Shown: positions 20,718 through 28,276 of the stretch, piece after piece | Numbering within the stretch: the stretch's first letter is position 1 | Layout: each line of letters starts with the position of its first letter | Origin: a virus | Length of the DNA: 35,817 nucleotides | Reading direction: 5' to 3' (one strand) | IMG/VR virus record: IMGVR_UViG_3300009605_000007 | Location: 1-35,817 of that record | Notes under the pieces: generated by a model | Databases searched by the model: none | What the model was told of the DNA's origin: nothing | What the model saw: only the letters and a program-made list of their open reading frames with translations | Made by a program: the position numbers and the translations under genes

Positions 20718-20799
20718 ATTTTTTCGCTGGGAAGATGGCCCAGTCTATGTTCCGATAAAGACACCAGAAGATGGCAAAAAATACAAAGAAGACAACTAG
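20644..20799 (+). CDS. Small hypothetical protein (51 aa)
   Basis: The ATG has GGAGGT about ten bases upstream. The sequence starts with a basic helix (MRRKRLQRVREVGEPKRRVE) and continues with FFRWEDGPVYVPIKTPEDGK. It overlaps both the 102-residue gene and the start of the terminase gene. The compact WEDGPVYVPI segment and ribosome site suggest a real gene, perhaps coupling to terminase translation. The function is unknown. Confidence 0.5.
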   Translation: MRRKRLQRVREVGEPKRRVELPWDKFFRWEDGPVYVPIKTPEDGKKYKEDN

Positions 20800-22252
20800 C
20801 AATATGAATGTTCTTAAGGCCAGAACGGTCTTAAAAGAATATACTAAACGCTTCGGGGATCTCCCGCCCATAGGCAAGGACACCCGCCACACTGAGAGGT
20901 CTACCCAGTTTTTTAAGGATTGTTTTCAAGAGCAAATTGACTTTATAGCAGATCCGTCTAAATTGAAGACTGCACTGTGTTCAAGACGAGCCGGGAAGAC
21001 TCATGCAGCAGCAGTATATTTATTAAAAGAAATGGTAGAGCATCCCGGCTCTGAAGCCGCCTATATTGCCCTGACCCGCTCCAACGCCAAGCGGGTTATG
21101 TGGCCCAAGCTTAAGCAGCTTAGTGCCCAGTATTCTCTGGGTCTCCACTTCAATAATTCAGAACTTTTTTGCACCTTTCCGAACGAAAGCGTAATCTATT
21201 TAACAGGAGCTAATGACCAAGCTGATGTCGATAAACTTAGAGGATCTGCTTTTCGTCTCGTTGTTCTTGATGAGTGTGCGTCTTTTGGCCGACATATGGA
21301 TGAGCTGGTCGAAGAAGCCCTAGAGCCTACCCTCATCGATTGCGATGGAACCTTGTGTATGATCGGAACGCCGAACGCACACTGCTCCGGGATCTTCTTC
21401 CGCATGACCACAATGGAGGACAGCGATTACTCTAATCACGCTTGGACGATTATGGAGAATCCCCATATCCCTCACGCAGGGGACTGGCTAGATCAACGGA
21501 TGGCCCGGCGGGGGTGGGGAGATGACCATCCGGTCTTTCTCCGGGAGTGGCGCGGCAAGTGGGTTCGCAGCGCAGATTCTCTTGTCTATCGAATTTTTGA
21601 AGACAAGAACATTTACGAAACCCTCCCCATTGACGATTTCGACTTTGAGTACATTCTGGGTGTTGACTTGGGTTTCGAGGATGCAACGGCATTCACTGTC
21701 GTAGCATTCAGTCGAGACCTTCCCTTTCTCTATCTGGTCGATGAATTTAAGGCCAGCCATATGATACCTACAGAAATCGCGCAGCATATTCGTCAACTCA
21801 CGAACATTTATGAATTTATCAAAATCGTTGTCGATACGGGCGGCCTTGGCAAGAGCATTGCGGAGGAGTTTCGCATCCGCTACCAACTTCCCATCACTGC
21901 CGCAAGCAAATATGACAAATTCGCTTACATTGAGCTTCTTAACTCTGATCTGGCCTCCGGATTCATTAAGCTGCCTCGCGGAAGCGGTCTGGAAGATGAG
22001 TGGAGGCTCTTGCAGTGGGATGAAAAACGCCAGAAGGAAAGCGAACGCTGTGAGAACCATTTGTCTGATGCCTTTCTTTATGCTTGGCGTGAGTCAAGAC
22101 ACTATTGTAGTGAAGAATTGATAAGACCGCCAAAATACGGGACGAGCCAGTGGTTCACTGATGAATGCAAGAAGATGGAAGAAGAAGAATTACAGAGGCT
22201 TGAGAAGGTTGAAAACGAAGATGAATGGTGGGAAACGGAGAATTTACAATGA
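20771..22252 (+). CDS. terL: Terminase large subunit (493 aa)
   Basis: The ATPase domain has an atypical Walker A CSRRAGKT (residues 70-77), Walker B VVLDE (164-168) and a coupling region MIGTPNAHCSG. The nuclease domain has ILGVDLGFEDAT (D299), IVVDTGGLG (D355) and HLSDAFLYAWR (D433), the three acidic positions of the RNase-H-like fold. The enzyme translocates DNA into the procapsid and cuts it. Length and motif order are normal. The TGA overlaps the next ATG. Confidence 0.95.
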   Translation: MAKNTKKTTSNMNVLKARTVLKEYTKRFGDLPPIGKDTRHTERSTQFFKDCFQEQIDFIADPSKLKTALCSRRAGKTHAAAVYLLKEMVEHPGSEAAYIALTRSNAKRVMWPKLKQLSAQYSLGLHFNNSELFCTFPNESVIYLTGANDQADVDKLRGSAFRLVVLDECASFGRHMDELVEEALEPTLIDCDGTLCMIGTPNAHCSGIFFRMTTMEDSDYSNHAWTIMENPHIPHAGDWLDQRMARRGWGDDHPVFLREWRGKWVRSADSLVYRIFEDKNIYETLPIDDFDFEYILGVDLGFEDATAFTVVAFSRDLPFLYLVDEFKASHMIPTEIAQHIRQLTNIYEFIKIVVDTGGLGKSIAEEFRIRYQLPITAASKYDKFAYIELLNSDLASGFIKLPRGSGLEDEWRLLQWDEKRQKESERCENHLSDAFLYAWRESRHYCSEELIRPPKYGTSQWFTDECKKMEEEELQRLEKVENEDEWWETENLQ

Positions 22253-22452
22253 ACCCAAATGAATTAAAACAGTTTGTAGATATGATGAAAGAGAGCGGAG
22301 TGCAGGAGTTTGAATTTAGTCGAGACGGTTTTGATGTTAAGGTTAGATTTTTACCAGAGAAAATGATTCGACATGAAGATCTCGATGATTTAATAGTAGG
22401 TGACTCAAAAAAGTTAAGTGATGACGATCTACTTTTCTACTCAGCCGAATAG
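22249..22452 (+). CDS. Small protein resembling the N-terminus of biotin carboxyl carrier protein (67 aa)
   Basis: The ATG overlaps the terminase TGA (ATGA) and CGGAG lies seven bases upstream. The first 30 residues (LKQFVDMMKESGVQEFEFSR, then DGFDVKVRF) closely resemble the short N-terminal segment of bacterial BCCP ('...ik.li.l..esg..e.ei.e.g..v.i.r'). No biotinyl domain or MKM motif follows; the rest is acidic. It sits between terminase and portal, so its role is probably in head assembly rather than fatty-acid synthesis. Confidence 0.6.
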   Translation: MNPNELKQFVDMMKESGVQEFEFSRDGFDVKVRFLPEKMIRHEDLDDLIVGDSKKLSDDDLLFYSAE

Positions 22453-22461
22453 GAGAATTAA

Positions 22462-24366
22462 ATGGCAAAATATACAACAGACCCAGATGCGTTTTGGTGG
22501 AAAACGTCTAAAAAGCGTGTTTTCTCTGTAATCTTTGATACGGTCAACTTTATACGGGAGGCCCAGTCCTACCGGACGCAAGCGAACCTGCGTAACCTGC
22601 GCCTATACGGTAACTCTCCCCTCGTTGGCCTGAGCGGAGGATGGTATGCGCGTGTACCTACTTCTGCACCCGGAGAGGCTGCGAACAAGGTTACCCTGAA
22701 TATCGTCCACTCGATGATCTCCACAGTCGTATCTAAGATCATCAAAAACAGACCAAGAGCGACTTTCTTAACTTCTGGTGGGGATTTTTCTATGCAGCGT
22801 AAAGCGAAGCTGCTTAATCGCTTCATTCAGGGAATGTTCTACGAAACCAACATCTACAAGGAAGGTGATGCCGTAGCCAGAGACTCATGCATCTTTGGAA
22901 CGGGATTCATGAAGATCTTTGAAGAAGAGGGAAAGATCAAATGCGAGAGGGTATTCCCAGAAGAGATTTTGGTCGATGACCGGGAAGCCCTGTTCAACGC
23001 ACCGCGTCAAATGTTCCAGAGGAAGGTTGTTACGCGGGAGGTCTTAATTGCCCAATTTCCCGATAAGGAAAAGTTCATTCGGCAAGCGGCGAGAGATGAG
23101 GACTGGGAGGAGACCCTGAACGAGGGTTATGACTTGGCTAAGTCTTCAGATCAAGTAGCCGTCATTGAGGCGTGGCATTTGCCTAGCTCAACAGACAGTA
23201 ATGACGGGAGGAGGGTTATCAGCATCGATAACACCATCCTTCTCGACGAGAATTATAACAAGCCGTACTTTCCTTTCGTGAAGCTGGAGTGGAGCAACAG
23301 GTCTCTGGGCTATTTCGGCCAAGGGATTGCGGAGCAACTTACGGGTCTTCAGATCCAGATAAATCGCCTTTTGAACACAATTAGGGTCGCAATGGACTTA
23401 GTTTCAGTGCCTAAAGTGTTCGTGGAGGCCGGGTCAAAGGTCTCTAAGAGCCATCTAAATAACGAGATTGGGGGTATTATTACCTATTCTGGGACAATGC
23501 CAGAGTACCGGACTGCTCAAGCGGTCGGGCCTGAAATGTTCACGCACCTCGACAGACTCTACCAGAGAGCTTACGAGATTGTGGGAATATCTCAACTCAG
23601 TGCTTCAGCCAAGAAGCCGTCAGGAATAGACTCCGGACGAGCTTTGCGGGAGTACCACGATATCGAGTCTGAGCGATTTATGAGCTACGCCAAAGACCAC
23701 GAGCATATGTATATGGAAGCAGCCAAGATAATGATTGAGTTGGCGCGGGATATCTACATGAAGACGGGAGCATTTAAGGTGCGATCGTTTAATCGGGCCT
23801 TGGTTGAGCAAATCGACTGGAAGGATATCGATCTTGATGAGGATAAGTACGTTATGCAGATGTGGCCTGTCTCAATGCTTCCAGCTACTCCAGCCGGAAG
23901 GTTACAGACCATTCAGGAGATGATGACTGCTGGCCTAATAAGCCGGGAGGATGGACTGTCTTTGTTACAGTTCCCAGACTTGAAGGAAGTTCAAGATCTC
24001 CTGAACGCAGAGCGCAACGATATCAACATGATTATCGAGCTTCTTATCGATAAAGGCGTGTACGTCTCCCCGGAGCCGTTCACTAACTTGCCTTTGGCAA
24101 TAAAAACAATTAACTCCGCTTATTTGAAGGCCAAAACAGAAGGCGCACCAGACGATCGTTTAGATTTATGTAGACGATTCATTTCTGATGCAATGGCTCT
24201 TTTGGCACCTCCTCCTGAAGCAATGCCACAACCCCAAGCAATGGGGCCAGCACTTGCGCCAGAAGCAGAAGCGGCAGCACTAGAGCAAGGAGCCAGTCTA
24301 AGCCCGAATGATTTAGCAATGGCTACGCAACCACCTACAGCAGAACAGCTTGGTGGCGCTGCGTAA
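22462..24366 (+). CDS. Portal protein (634 aa)
   Basis: The protein forms the dodecameric ring through which DNA passes. Features expected for portals are the order after terminase, the size, repeated conserved segments such as VARDSCIFGTGFMKIF, YPFFPFVKLEWSN-like PYFPFVKLEW, GIAEQLTGLQIQINRLLN, and the helical middle region (YQRAYEIVGISQLSAS). The C-terminal part is helical and ends in a Pro/Ala/Glu-rich tail (PPPEAMPQPQAMGPALAPEA). AGGAG lies seven bases before the ATG. Confidence 0.85.
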   Translation: MAKYTTDPDAFWWKTSKKRVFSVIFDTVNFIREAQSYRTQANLRNLRLYGNSPLVGLSGGWYARVPTSAPGEAANKVTLNIVHSMISTVVSKIIKNRPRATFLTSGGDFSMQRKAKLLNRFIQGMFYETNIYKEGDAVARDSCIFGTGFMKIFEEEGKIKCERVFPEEILVDDREALFNAPRQMFQRKVVTREVLIAQFPDKEKFIRQAARDEDWEETLNEGYDLAKSSDQVAVIEAWHLPSSTDSNDGRRVISIDNTILLDENYNKPYFPFVKLEWSNRSLGYFGQGIAEQLTGLQIQINRLLNTIRVAMDLVSVPKVFVEAGSKVSKSHLNNEIGGIITYSGTMPEYRTAQAVGPEMFTHLDRLYQRAYEIVGISQLSASAKKPSGIDSGRALREYHDIESERFMSYAKDHEHMYMEAAKIMIELARDIYMKTGAFKVRSFNRALVEQIDWKDIDLDEDKYVMQMWPVSMLPATPAGRLQTIQEMMTAGLISREDGLSLLQFPDLKEVQDLLNAERNDINMIIELLIDKGVYVSPEPFTNLPLAIKTINSAYLKAKTEGAPDDRLDLCRRFISDAMALLAPPPEAMPQPQAMGPALAPEAEAAALEQGASLSPNDLAMATQPPTAEQLGGAA

Positions 24367-24393
24367 CAGCAATTAATTAACAAGGAGTAAAAA

Positions 24394-25404
24394 ATGTCTG
24401 AAGCAGAAGTACAAGACGCGCCACAGCAAGAAGTGGAAGCTCAAGAAGAAGTAATAGAACAAGATGCCTATGTGATGCCCGATAGCTTTGAGGTGCAGGA
24501 CAATGACTTAATCCCCGATTACAGTCAGAGTCCAGGAGGAACGTCTAAAGCACCAGAGCCGGAAACGCAGGTAGAAGCTGCGCCGGAAGAAGAAGTAGCG
24601 GAGACGGAAGGGGAAACCACTGAAGTCGAAGCCAAGGCAGAGGAAACAGCAGAAGAGCTAGAAACAAGGCTGTCAGAATTTAGAGCTAAGGCTAAAGAGG
24701 AGAAGTCTAGACTCACTGAAACAAATGAGTTGGATGAATACCGTACTAAAGTTAGTGAATATGAAAAACTCGAAAAGCTCAAAAGGGATAATCCTTTAGA
24801 GTTTATTAAAGAGAGCGGTTTAAAGTTTGAAGATCTAGCGCAACAAAGACTTAATGTAGGAGAGCAGCCAACCGCTGAACATCATTTATCTTTACAAGAA
24901 CAACGCCTTAATTTACTAGAGCAGCAAAATCAAGAATTAGCTACTCGACTAGATGCAAAAGAGCGTGAAAGCCAACAGAACTATTTTATTGGACAAATCA
25001 AAGACTTTGTTGATAATAATAGTAACTATGAACTCATCAAACATACAGATTCATACGAGAGTGTATTGCGGGAAGCAGAAGATTTTTACAAAGACACAGG
25101 ACAGCAGCTTGATGTCGCAGACGCTTGCAAACTCGTTACGAAAAATCTGCGGAGTGTAGCCAAACGGTTCTACTCCTCAGAGGCGCTTGCCAATGAGTTT
25201 GGATATGAGAAACGTCAAACGGATGACTCCCCACAGCAGGTCGTAAAGACCAAGGGGAACGGTAAAGTCATTGCAGAAGCTCCTAAGACCCTCACTAACA
25301 GTATGACCGCGCAGCCGTCTGTCGAAAAGGAAGAAGACGTCCTTAAGATGGATAAGCGAGAACGAATCTCAAGAGCGGCCAGACTTTTACAATTTACTGA
25401 GTAG
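24394..25404 (+). CDS. Scaffolding protein (336 aa)
   Basis: The protein is very acidic in its first 100 residues (repeated Glu/Ala runs such as QQEVEAQEEVIEQD) and has long charged helices in the middle (LSLQEQRLNLLEQQNQELAT). The C-terminal region is shorter and basic. Position between portal and major capsid genes and this composition are typical of phage scaffold proteins that guide procapsid assembly. No protease motif was seen. AAGGAG lies seven bases before the ATG. Confidence 0.8.
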   Translation: MSEAEVQDAPQQEVEAQEEVIEQDAYVMPDSFEVQDNDLIPDYSQSPGGTSKAPEPETQVEAAPEEEVAETEGETTEVEAKAEETAEELETRLSEFRAKAKEEKSRLTETNELDEYRTKVSEYEKLEKLKRDNPLEFIKESGLKFEDLAQQRLNVGEQPTAEHHLSLQEQRLNLLEQQNQELATRLDAKERESQQNYFIGQIKDFVDNNSNYELIKHTDSYESVLREAEDFYKDTGQQLDVADACKLVTKNLRSVAKRFYSSEALANEFGYEKRQTDDSPQQVVKTKGNGKVIAEAPKTLTNSMTAQPSVEKEEDVLKMDKRERISRAARLLQFTE

Positions 25405-25441
25405 GGGATAGGAATATCTCCTCTAGCTTTAGGAGAAAAAA

Positions 25442-26737
25442 ATGGCATTAGACTTTACGTCCTTTCAGGCAGCTCTGAAAGAACATTACAAACCCTTGGT
25501 TGTAAAAAACCTTGTTTACAAAAATAACCCTTTGCTTGCACTTATCGACAAGTACGAGAAATTTGGTGGTGAGGGAATGCCCATTCCGGTCATTAACGGA
25601 AACCCCCAGAATCGTAGTGCAACTTTTGCTCAGGCTCAAAACCCGACATCTATTACGGGTGCGAACTCCTTGGCATATCAATCTAGTAAAATTCAGCAAT
25701 TCTTTATTAGCCGGATCACAGATTACTCTATCGCTCAAATCAGCGGCCAGATGATCGATGCTTCAGCTTCTAATGCGGATGCTTTTATGAGAGCGTCAAC
25801 TACTGAAATTGATGGTGCGTTACATTCGTGTGCGCGTTCACTTGCCGTAGCTATGTATAGGGACGGTACGGGAACCATTGGTCAGGTAGCTGCGGCTGCT
25901 CCTCTTGGTAGTCCAACTATTGCTTTAGCTAACGCAGAAAACATTACTCACTTTGAAGTGGGTATGGCGTTAACTTCTAGTGCGCTGGCTGCTGGTGTAG
26001 TGCATAGTGGTGGTGGTTTAGAGAATACCGCTGTTGTTTTAGAAGTAGATCGTGACGCAGGAACCATCCGCGTTGGTAATGCTCTTGGAGTAGCAACCAA
26101 CTGGAATGGTCTGTTTAATGGTGCTGCTGGTGGTGACTTTATTCAAGTCCTTGGTGACGCACAGAACGGCGCTGCTGCTGGTCTCAAAGTATCAGGTGTT
26201 GATGCTTGGGTTCCATCTGCAACTCCCGGTACTGGTGCTATCCCCGGTACTTTGTTTGGGGTTGACCGCACAACTGATCCAACTCGTTTGGGTGGTGTGC
26301 GTTTTAACGGTGCTGCAATGCCGCTAGAGGAAGCTCTTATCGGCGGTGCGTCTTTAATCGGGCGTGAAGGTGGTAGACCAGATCATTGCTTCATGAGCTT
26401 TTCCAACTTTTCGGATTTGGTTAAGTCTCTTGGATCTAAGGTTATCTATGTAGATGTTGAAGGCCCAGCCGGAGTTGGTTTCCGCGCTCTGGAACTTCAT
26501 GCACCTTATGGAACAATGAAAGTTATCCCAGACCTTAACTGTCCAGATGATGCAGCGTACTTGTTGCAATTAGATACTTGGAGCCTCAATAGTATTGGTG
26601 GCGCACCTAAGATCTTAATGCAAGACGGCAACCGTATGCTTCGTATGGCTGCGGCTGATGCTGTTGAAGTTAGAATTGGATATTATGCAAATGTTGCTTG
26701 TAATGCTCCCGGCTGGAACTGCCGCGTAGCCTTATAG
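25442..26737 (+). CDS. Major capsid protein (431 aa)
   Basis: Location after the scaffold gene, size and sequence character (KNNPLLALIDKYEKFGGEGM, many Gly/Ala/Ser residues, PAGVGFRALELHAPYGTMKV) fit a HK97-fold capsid protein; phage capsids with N-terminal helices and this length occur in podoviruses. A Gly/Ala-rich insertion at about residues 180-270 may be a domain of its own. AGGAG lies seven bases before the ATG. The gene ends just before a stem-loop. The fold itself is inferred. Confidence 0.85.
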   Translation: MALDFTSFQAALKEHYKPLVVKNLVYKNNPLLALIDKYEKFGGEGMPIPVINGNPQNRSATFAQAQNPTSITGANSLAYQSSKIQQFFISRITDYSIAQISGQMIDASASNADAFMRASTTEIDGALHSCARSLAVAMYRDGTGTIGQVAAAAPLGSPTIALANAENITHFEVGMALTSSALAAGVVHSGGGLENTAVVLEVDRDAGTIRVGNALGVATNWNGLFNGAAGGDFIQVLGDAQNGAAAGLKVSGVDAWVPSATPGTGAIPGTLFGVDRTTDPTRLGGVRFNGAAMPLEEALIGGASLIGREGGRPDHCFMSFSNFSDLVKSLGSKVIYVDVEGPAGVGFRALELHAPYGTMKVIPDLNCPDDAAYLLQLDTWSLNSIGGAPKILMQDGNRMLRMAAADAVEVRIGYYANVACNAPGWNCRVAL

Positions 26738-26747
26738 ATTAATTACT

Positions 26748-26771
26748 AGGGGGAGTGGAGACGCTCCCCCT
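26748..26771 (+). terminator. Ten-bp hairpin with GAGA loop after the major capsid gene
   Basis: AGGGGGAGTG (26748-26757) pairs with CGCTCCCCCT (26762-26771), with one T-G wobble, around a GAGA tetraloop. Only TT follows, so it may partly terminate transcription or protect the 3' end of capsid mRNA. The next gene has its own strong ribosome site. Confidence 0.6.
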
Positions 26772-26790
26772 TCCGCGTAAGGAGAAGATA

Positions 26791-27183
26791 ATGGCGAATA
26801 GAACTTTTGATAATGTTCAAGCCTTAAATAAAGAGGTTAAAGTAATTTCTGGACAAGTGGAGTGTACTACTGCTGAGTCAGGAGGCGGTGCTGGTGATGC
26901 CGTTTGGACAACGAATCAAGGAATTGGGTTTACCCCAAACAGTGATGGAACGAGTGGGCATTTAGAGCTTACTCTTCAGGACAGCTATGTGGGCTGTCTG
27001 TCCATTACCTGTAACAGCCTTCAGGCAGATATCGATCATCATCAATCGGTACGGTCTGAGGATGTAACAAACACTAAAGTAGTTATTTTACAAAACGTAG
27101 ACACAGCAGGAAACCTTGCTGCGTTTGCTTTAAATGATATAGTTTATTTTACATTGGTTCTTCGGAACTCCACAGTTCAGTAA
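26791..27183 (+). CDS. Capsid-adjacent virion protein, possible decoration protein (130 aa)
   Basis: The start at 26791 has AAGGAG six bases upstream; a longer frame from 26755 runs through the hairpin and is unlikely. The protein is beta-rich (VKVISGQVECTTAESGGGAG, HLELTLQDSYVGCLSITC, VYFTLVLRNSTVQ) and soluble. Lying directly after the major capsid gene and flanked by two GNRA-loop hairpins, it may be expressed at a high level as a decoration or head-completion protein. Confidence 0.6.
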   Translation: MANRTFDNVQALNKEVKVISGQVECTTAESGGGAGDAVWTTNQGIGFTPNSDGTSGHLELTLQDSYVGCLSITCNSLQADIDHHQSVRSEDVTNTKVVILQNVDTAGNLAAFALNDIVYFTLVLRNSTVQ

Positions 27184-27189
27184 GAACTC

Positions 27190-27211
27190 AAGGGGGGCGA
27201 AAGCCCCCCTT
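27190..27211 (+). terminator. Nine-bp perfect hairpin with GAAA loop
   Basis: AAGGGGGGC (27190-27198) pairs perfectly with GCCCCCCTT (27203-27211) around GAAA. There is no following T-run (TATAAAC), so it is a terminator-like or mRNA-stabilising element rather than a classic terminator. It lies between the 130-residue gene and the adaptor gene. Confidence 0.6.
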
Positions 27212-27227
27212 ATAAACGGAGGGAAGA

Positions 27228-27932
27228 ATGGCTAACACCACCACGCTATTACAGATGAGAGATCGGGTTCGTCAACGAGCCGATATGCAAAACACCCTCT
27301 TTGTTTCTGATGCTGAAATTGATACCTACCTTAACGATGGACTGTCGGAGTTAAACGATTTATTCATTACTGAGTATGAGGAGTATGTCGTACAGGAGCA
27401 ACCTAACCAGAATCTAACTGGTGGGCAAACCGCCTATGACATTGTGACGGATTTTGGAATAAACAACTTCATGAAGATCCTTGGCATCGACTTAAACGTG
27501 GGTAGCCGACAGATTGCGTTAAAGCGTTTCATGTTCAGCGAGAGAAACTTCTGGACAATGCCTAACGCGCCTTGGGATGTGACTGTTACCCCTTACCGTT
27601 ATTCGGTGCGTGGAAACACAGTATACTTTTTCCCGGCTACAGGAATCGGTGGAACCGTGAGTATTTGGTATATACCCCAATACACCCCGATGACTTTACC
27701 CGCAGATCAAATTAATAACTTCCTTCCCTACCTTAATAATGGATGGGAGGAGTACGCAGTCATTACTGCGGCGATCAAGTGTTTGCAAAAAGAGGAGAGC
27801 GATACGCAGCCTCTGATGCAAGAAAAGCTTATGCAGCTAAAAAGAATTAACGATGTGGCAAAGAACAGAGACGTTGGGAACCCAGACCGGATTTCTTACG
27901 TCAACACGGCTCAGTCAGAGTGGTGGTGGTAA
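27228..27932 (+). CDS. Head-tail adaptor / head-completion protein (234 aa)
   Basis: The protein begins TTLLQMRDRVRQRADMQNTL followed by VSDAEIDTYLNDGLSELNDL, a helical pattern typical of phage head-tail adaptors (P22 gp4 or T7 gp11-like role) that attach below the portal. The middle is beta-rich with aromatic residues, and the end is helical then WWW. It follows the capsid genes and precedes the fibre genes. The assignment is from the sequence pattern and context. Confidence 0.75.
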   Translation: MANTTTLLQMRDRVRQRADMQNTLFVSDAEIDTYLNDGLSELNDLFITEYEEYVVQEQPNQNLTGGQTAYDIVTDFGINNFMKILGIDLNVGSRQIALKRFMFSERNFWTMPNAPWDVTVTPYRYSVRGNTVYFFPATGIGGTVSIWYIPQYTPMTLPADQINNFLPYLNNGWEEYAVITAAIKCLQKEESDTQPLMQEKLMQLKRINDVAKNRDVGNPDRISYVNTAQSEWWW

Positions 27933-28267
27933 TGGCGTTTTTCCAGCGACAACAATCCTCCGACTTTGATCTGCAACAAATGCAGTCCAACTTAGAATCT
28001 GTTTCCAGACAGGCTTTTTCTTCAGAGATAGCTCAAGGGGTCTTGCTTACGGAGGTAGTTCTTAAGGAGGCGCAGCCAGTCAAGGTATCTCATACCCTTG
28101 GTCGGGCGTGGAAAGGCTTCATCATAGTAAACAACACCCCCACCACAGGAACGCTGTACTCTGCGTATTATGATGATAGTGTGCAAGCCAACAAAACTTT
28201 AAGCATACCACTTCGGGGGATGGGAACGGCTGGCGCGATAGCCACTGTTTCACTCTGGGTTTTTTAG
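27932..28267 (+). CDS. Hypothetical tail-associated protein (111 aa)
   Basis: I use the ATG at 27932, which overlaps the stop of the adaptor gene (TAATG), instead of an upstream in-frame GTG. The protein starts MAFFQRQQSSDFDLQQMQS and then is beta-rich (EAQPVKVSHTLGRAWKGFII, TLYSAYYDDSVQANKTLSIP). It may connect fibres or form a tail-tip part. The family is not recognised, and the role is inferred from position. Confidence 0.6.
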   Translation: MAFFQRQQSSDFDLQQMQSNLESVSRQAFSSEIAQGVLLTEVVLKEAQPVKVSHTLGRAWKGFIIVNNTPTTGTLYSAYYDDSVQANKTLSIPLRGMGTAGAIATVSLWVF

Positions 28268-28276
28268 GAGATTATT

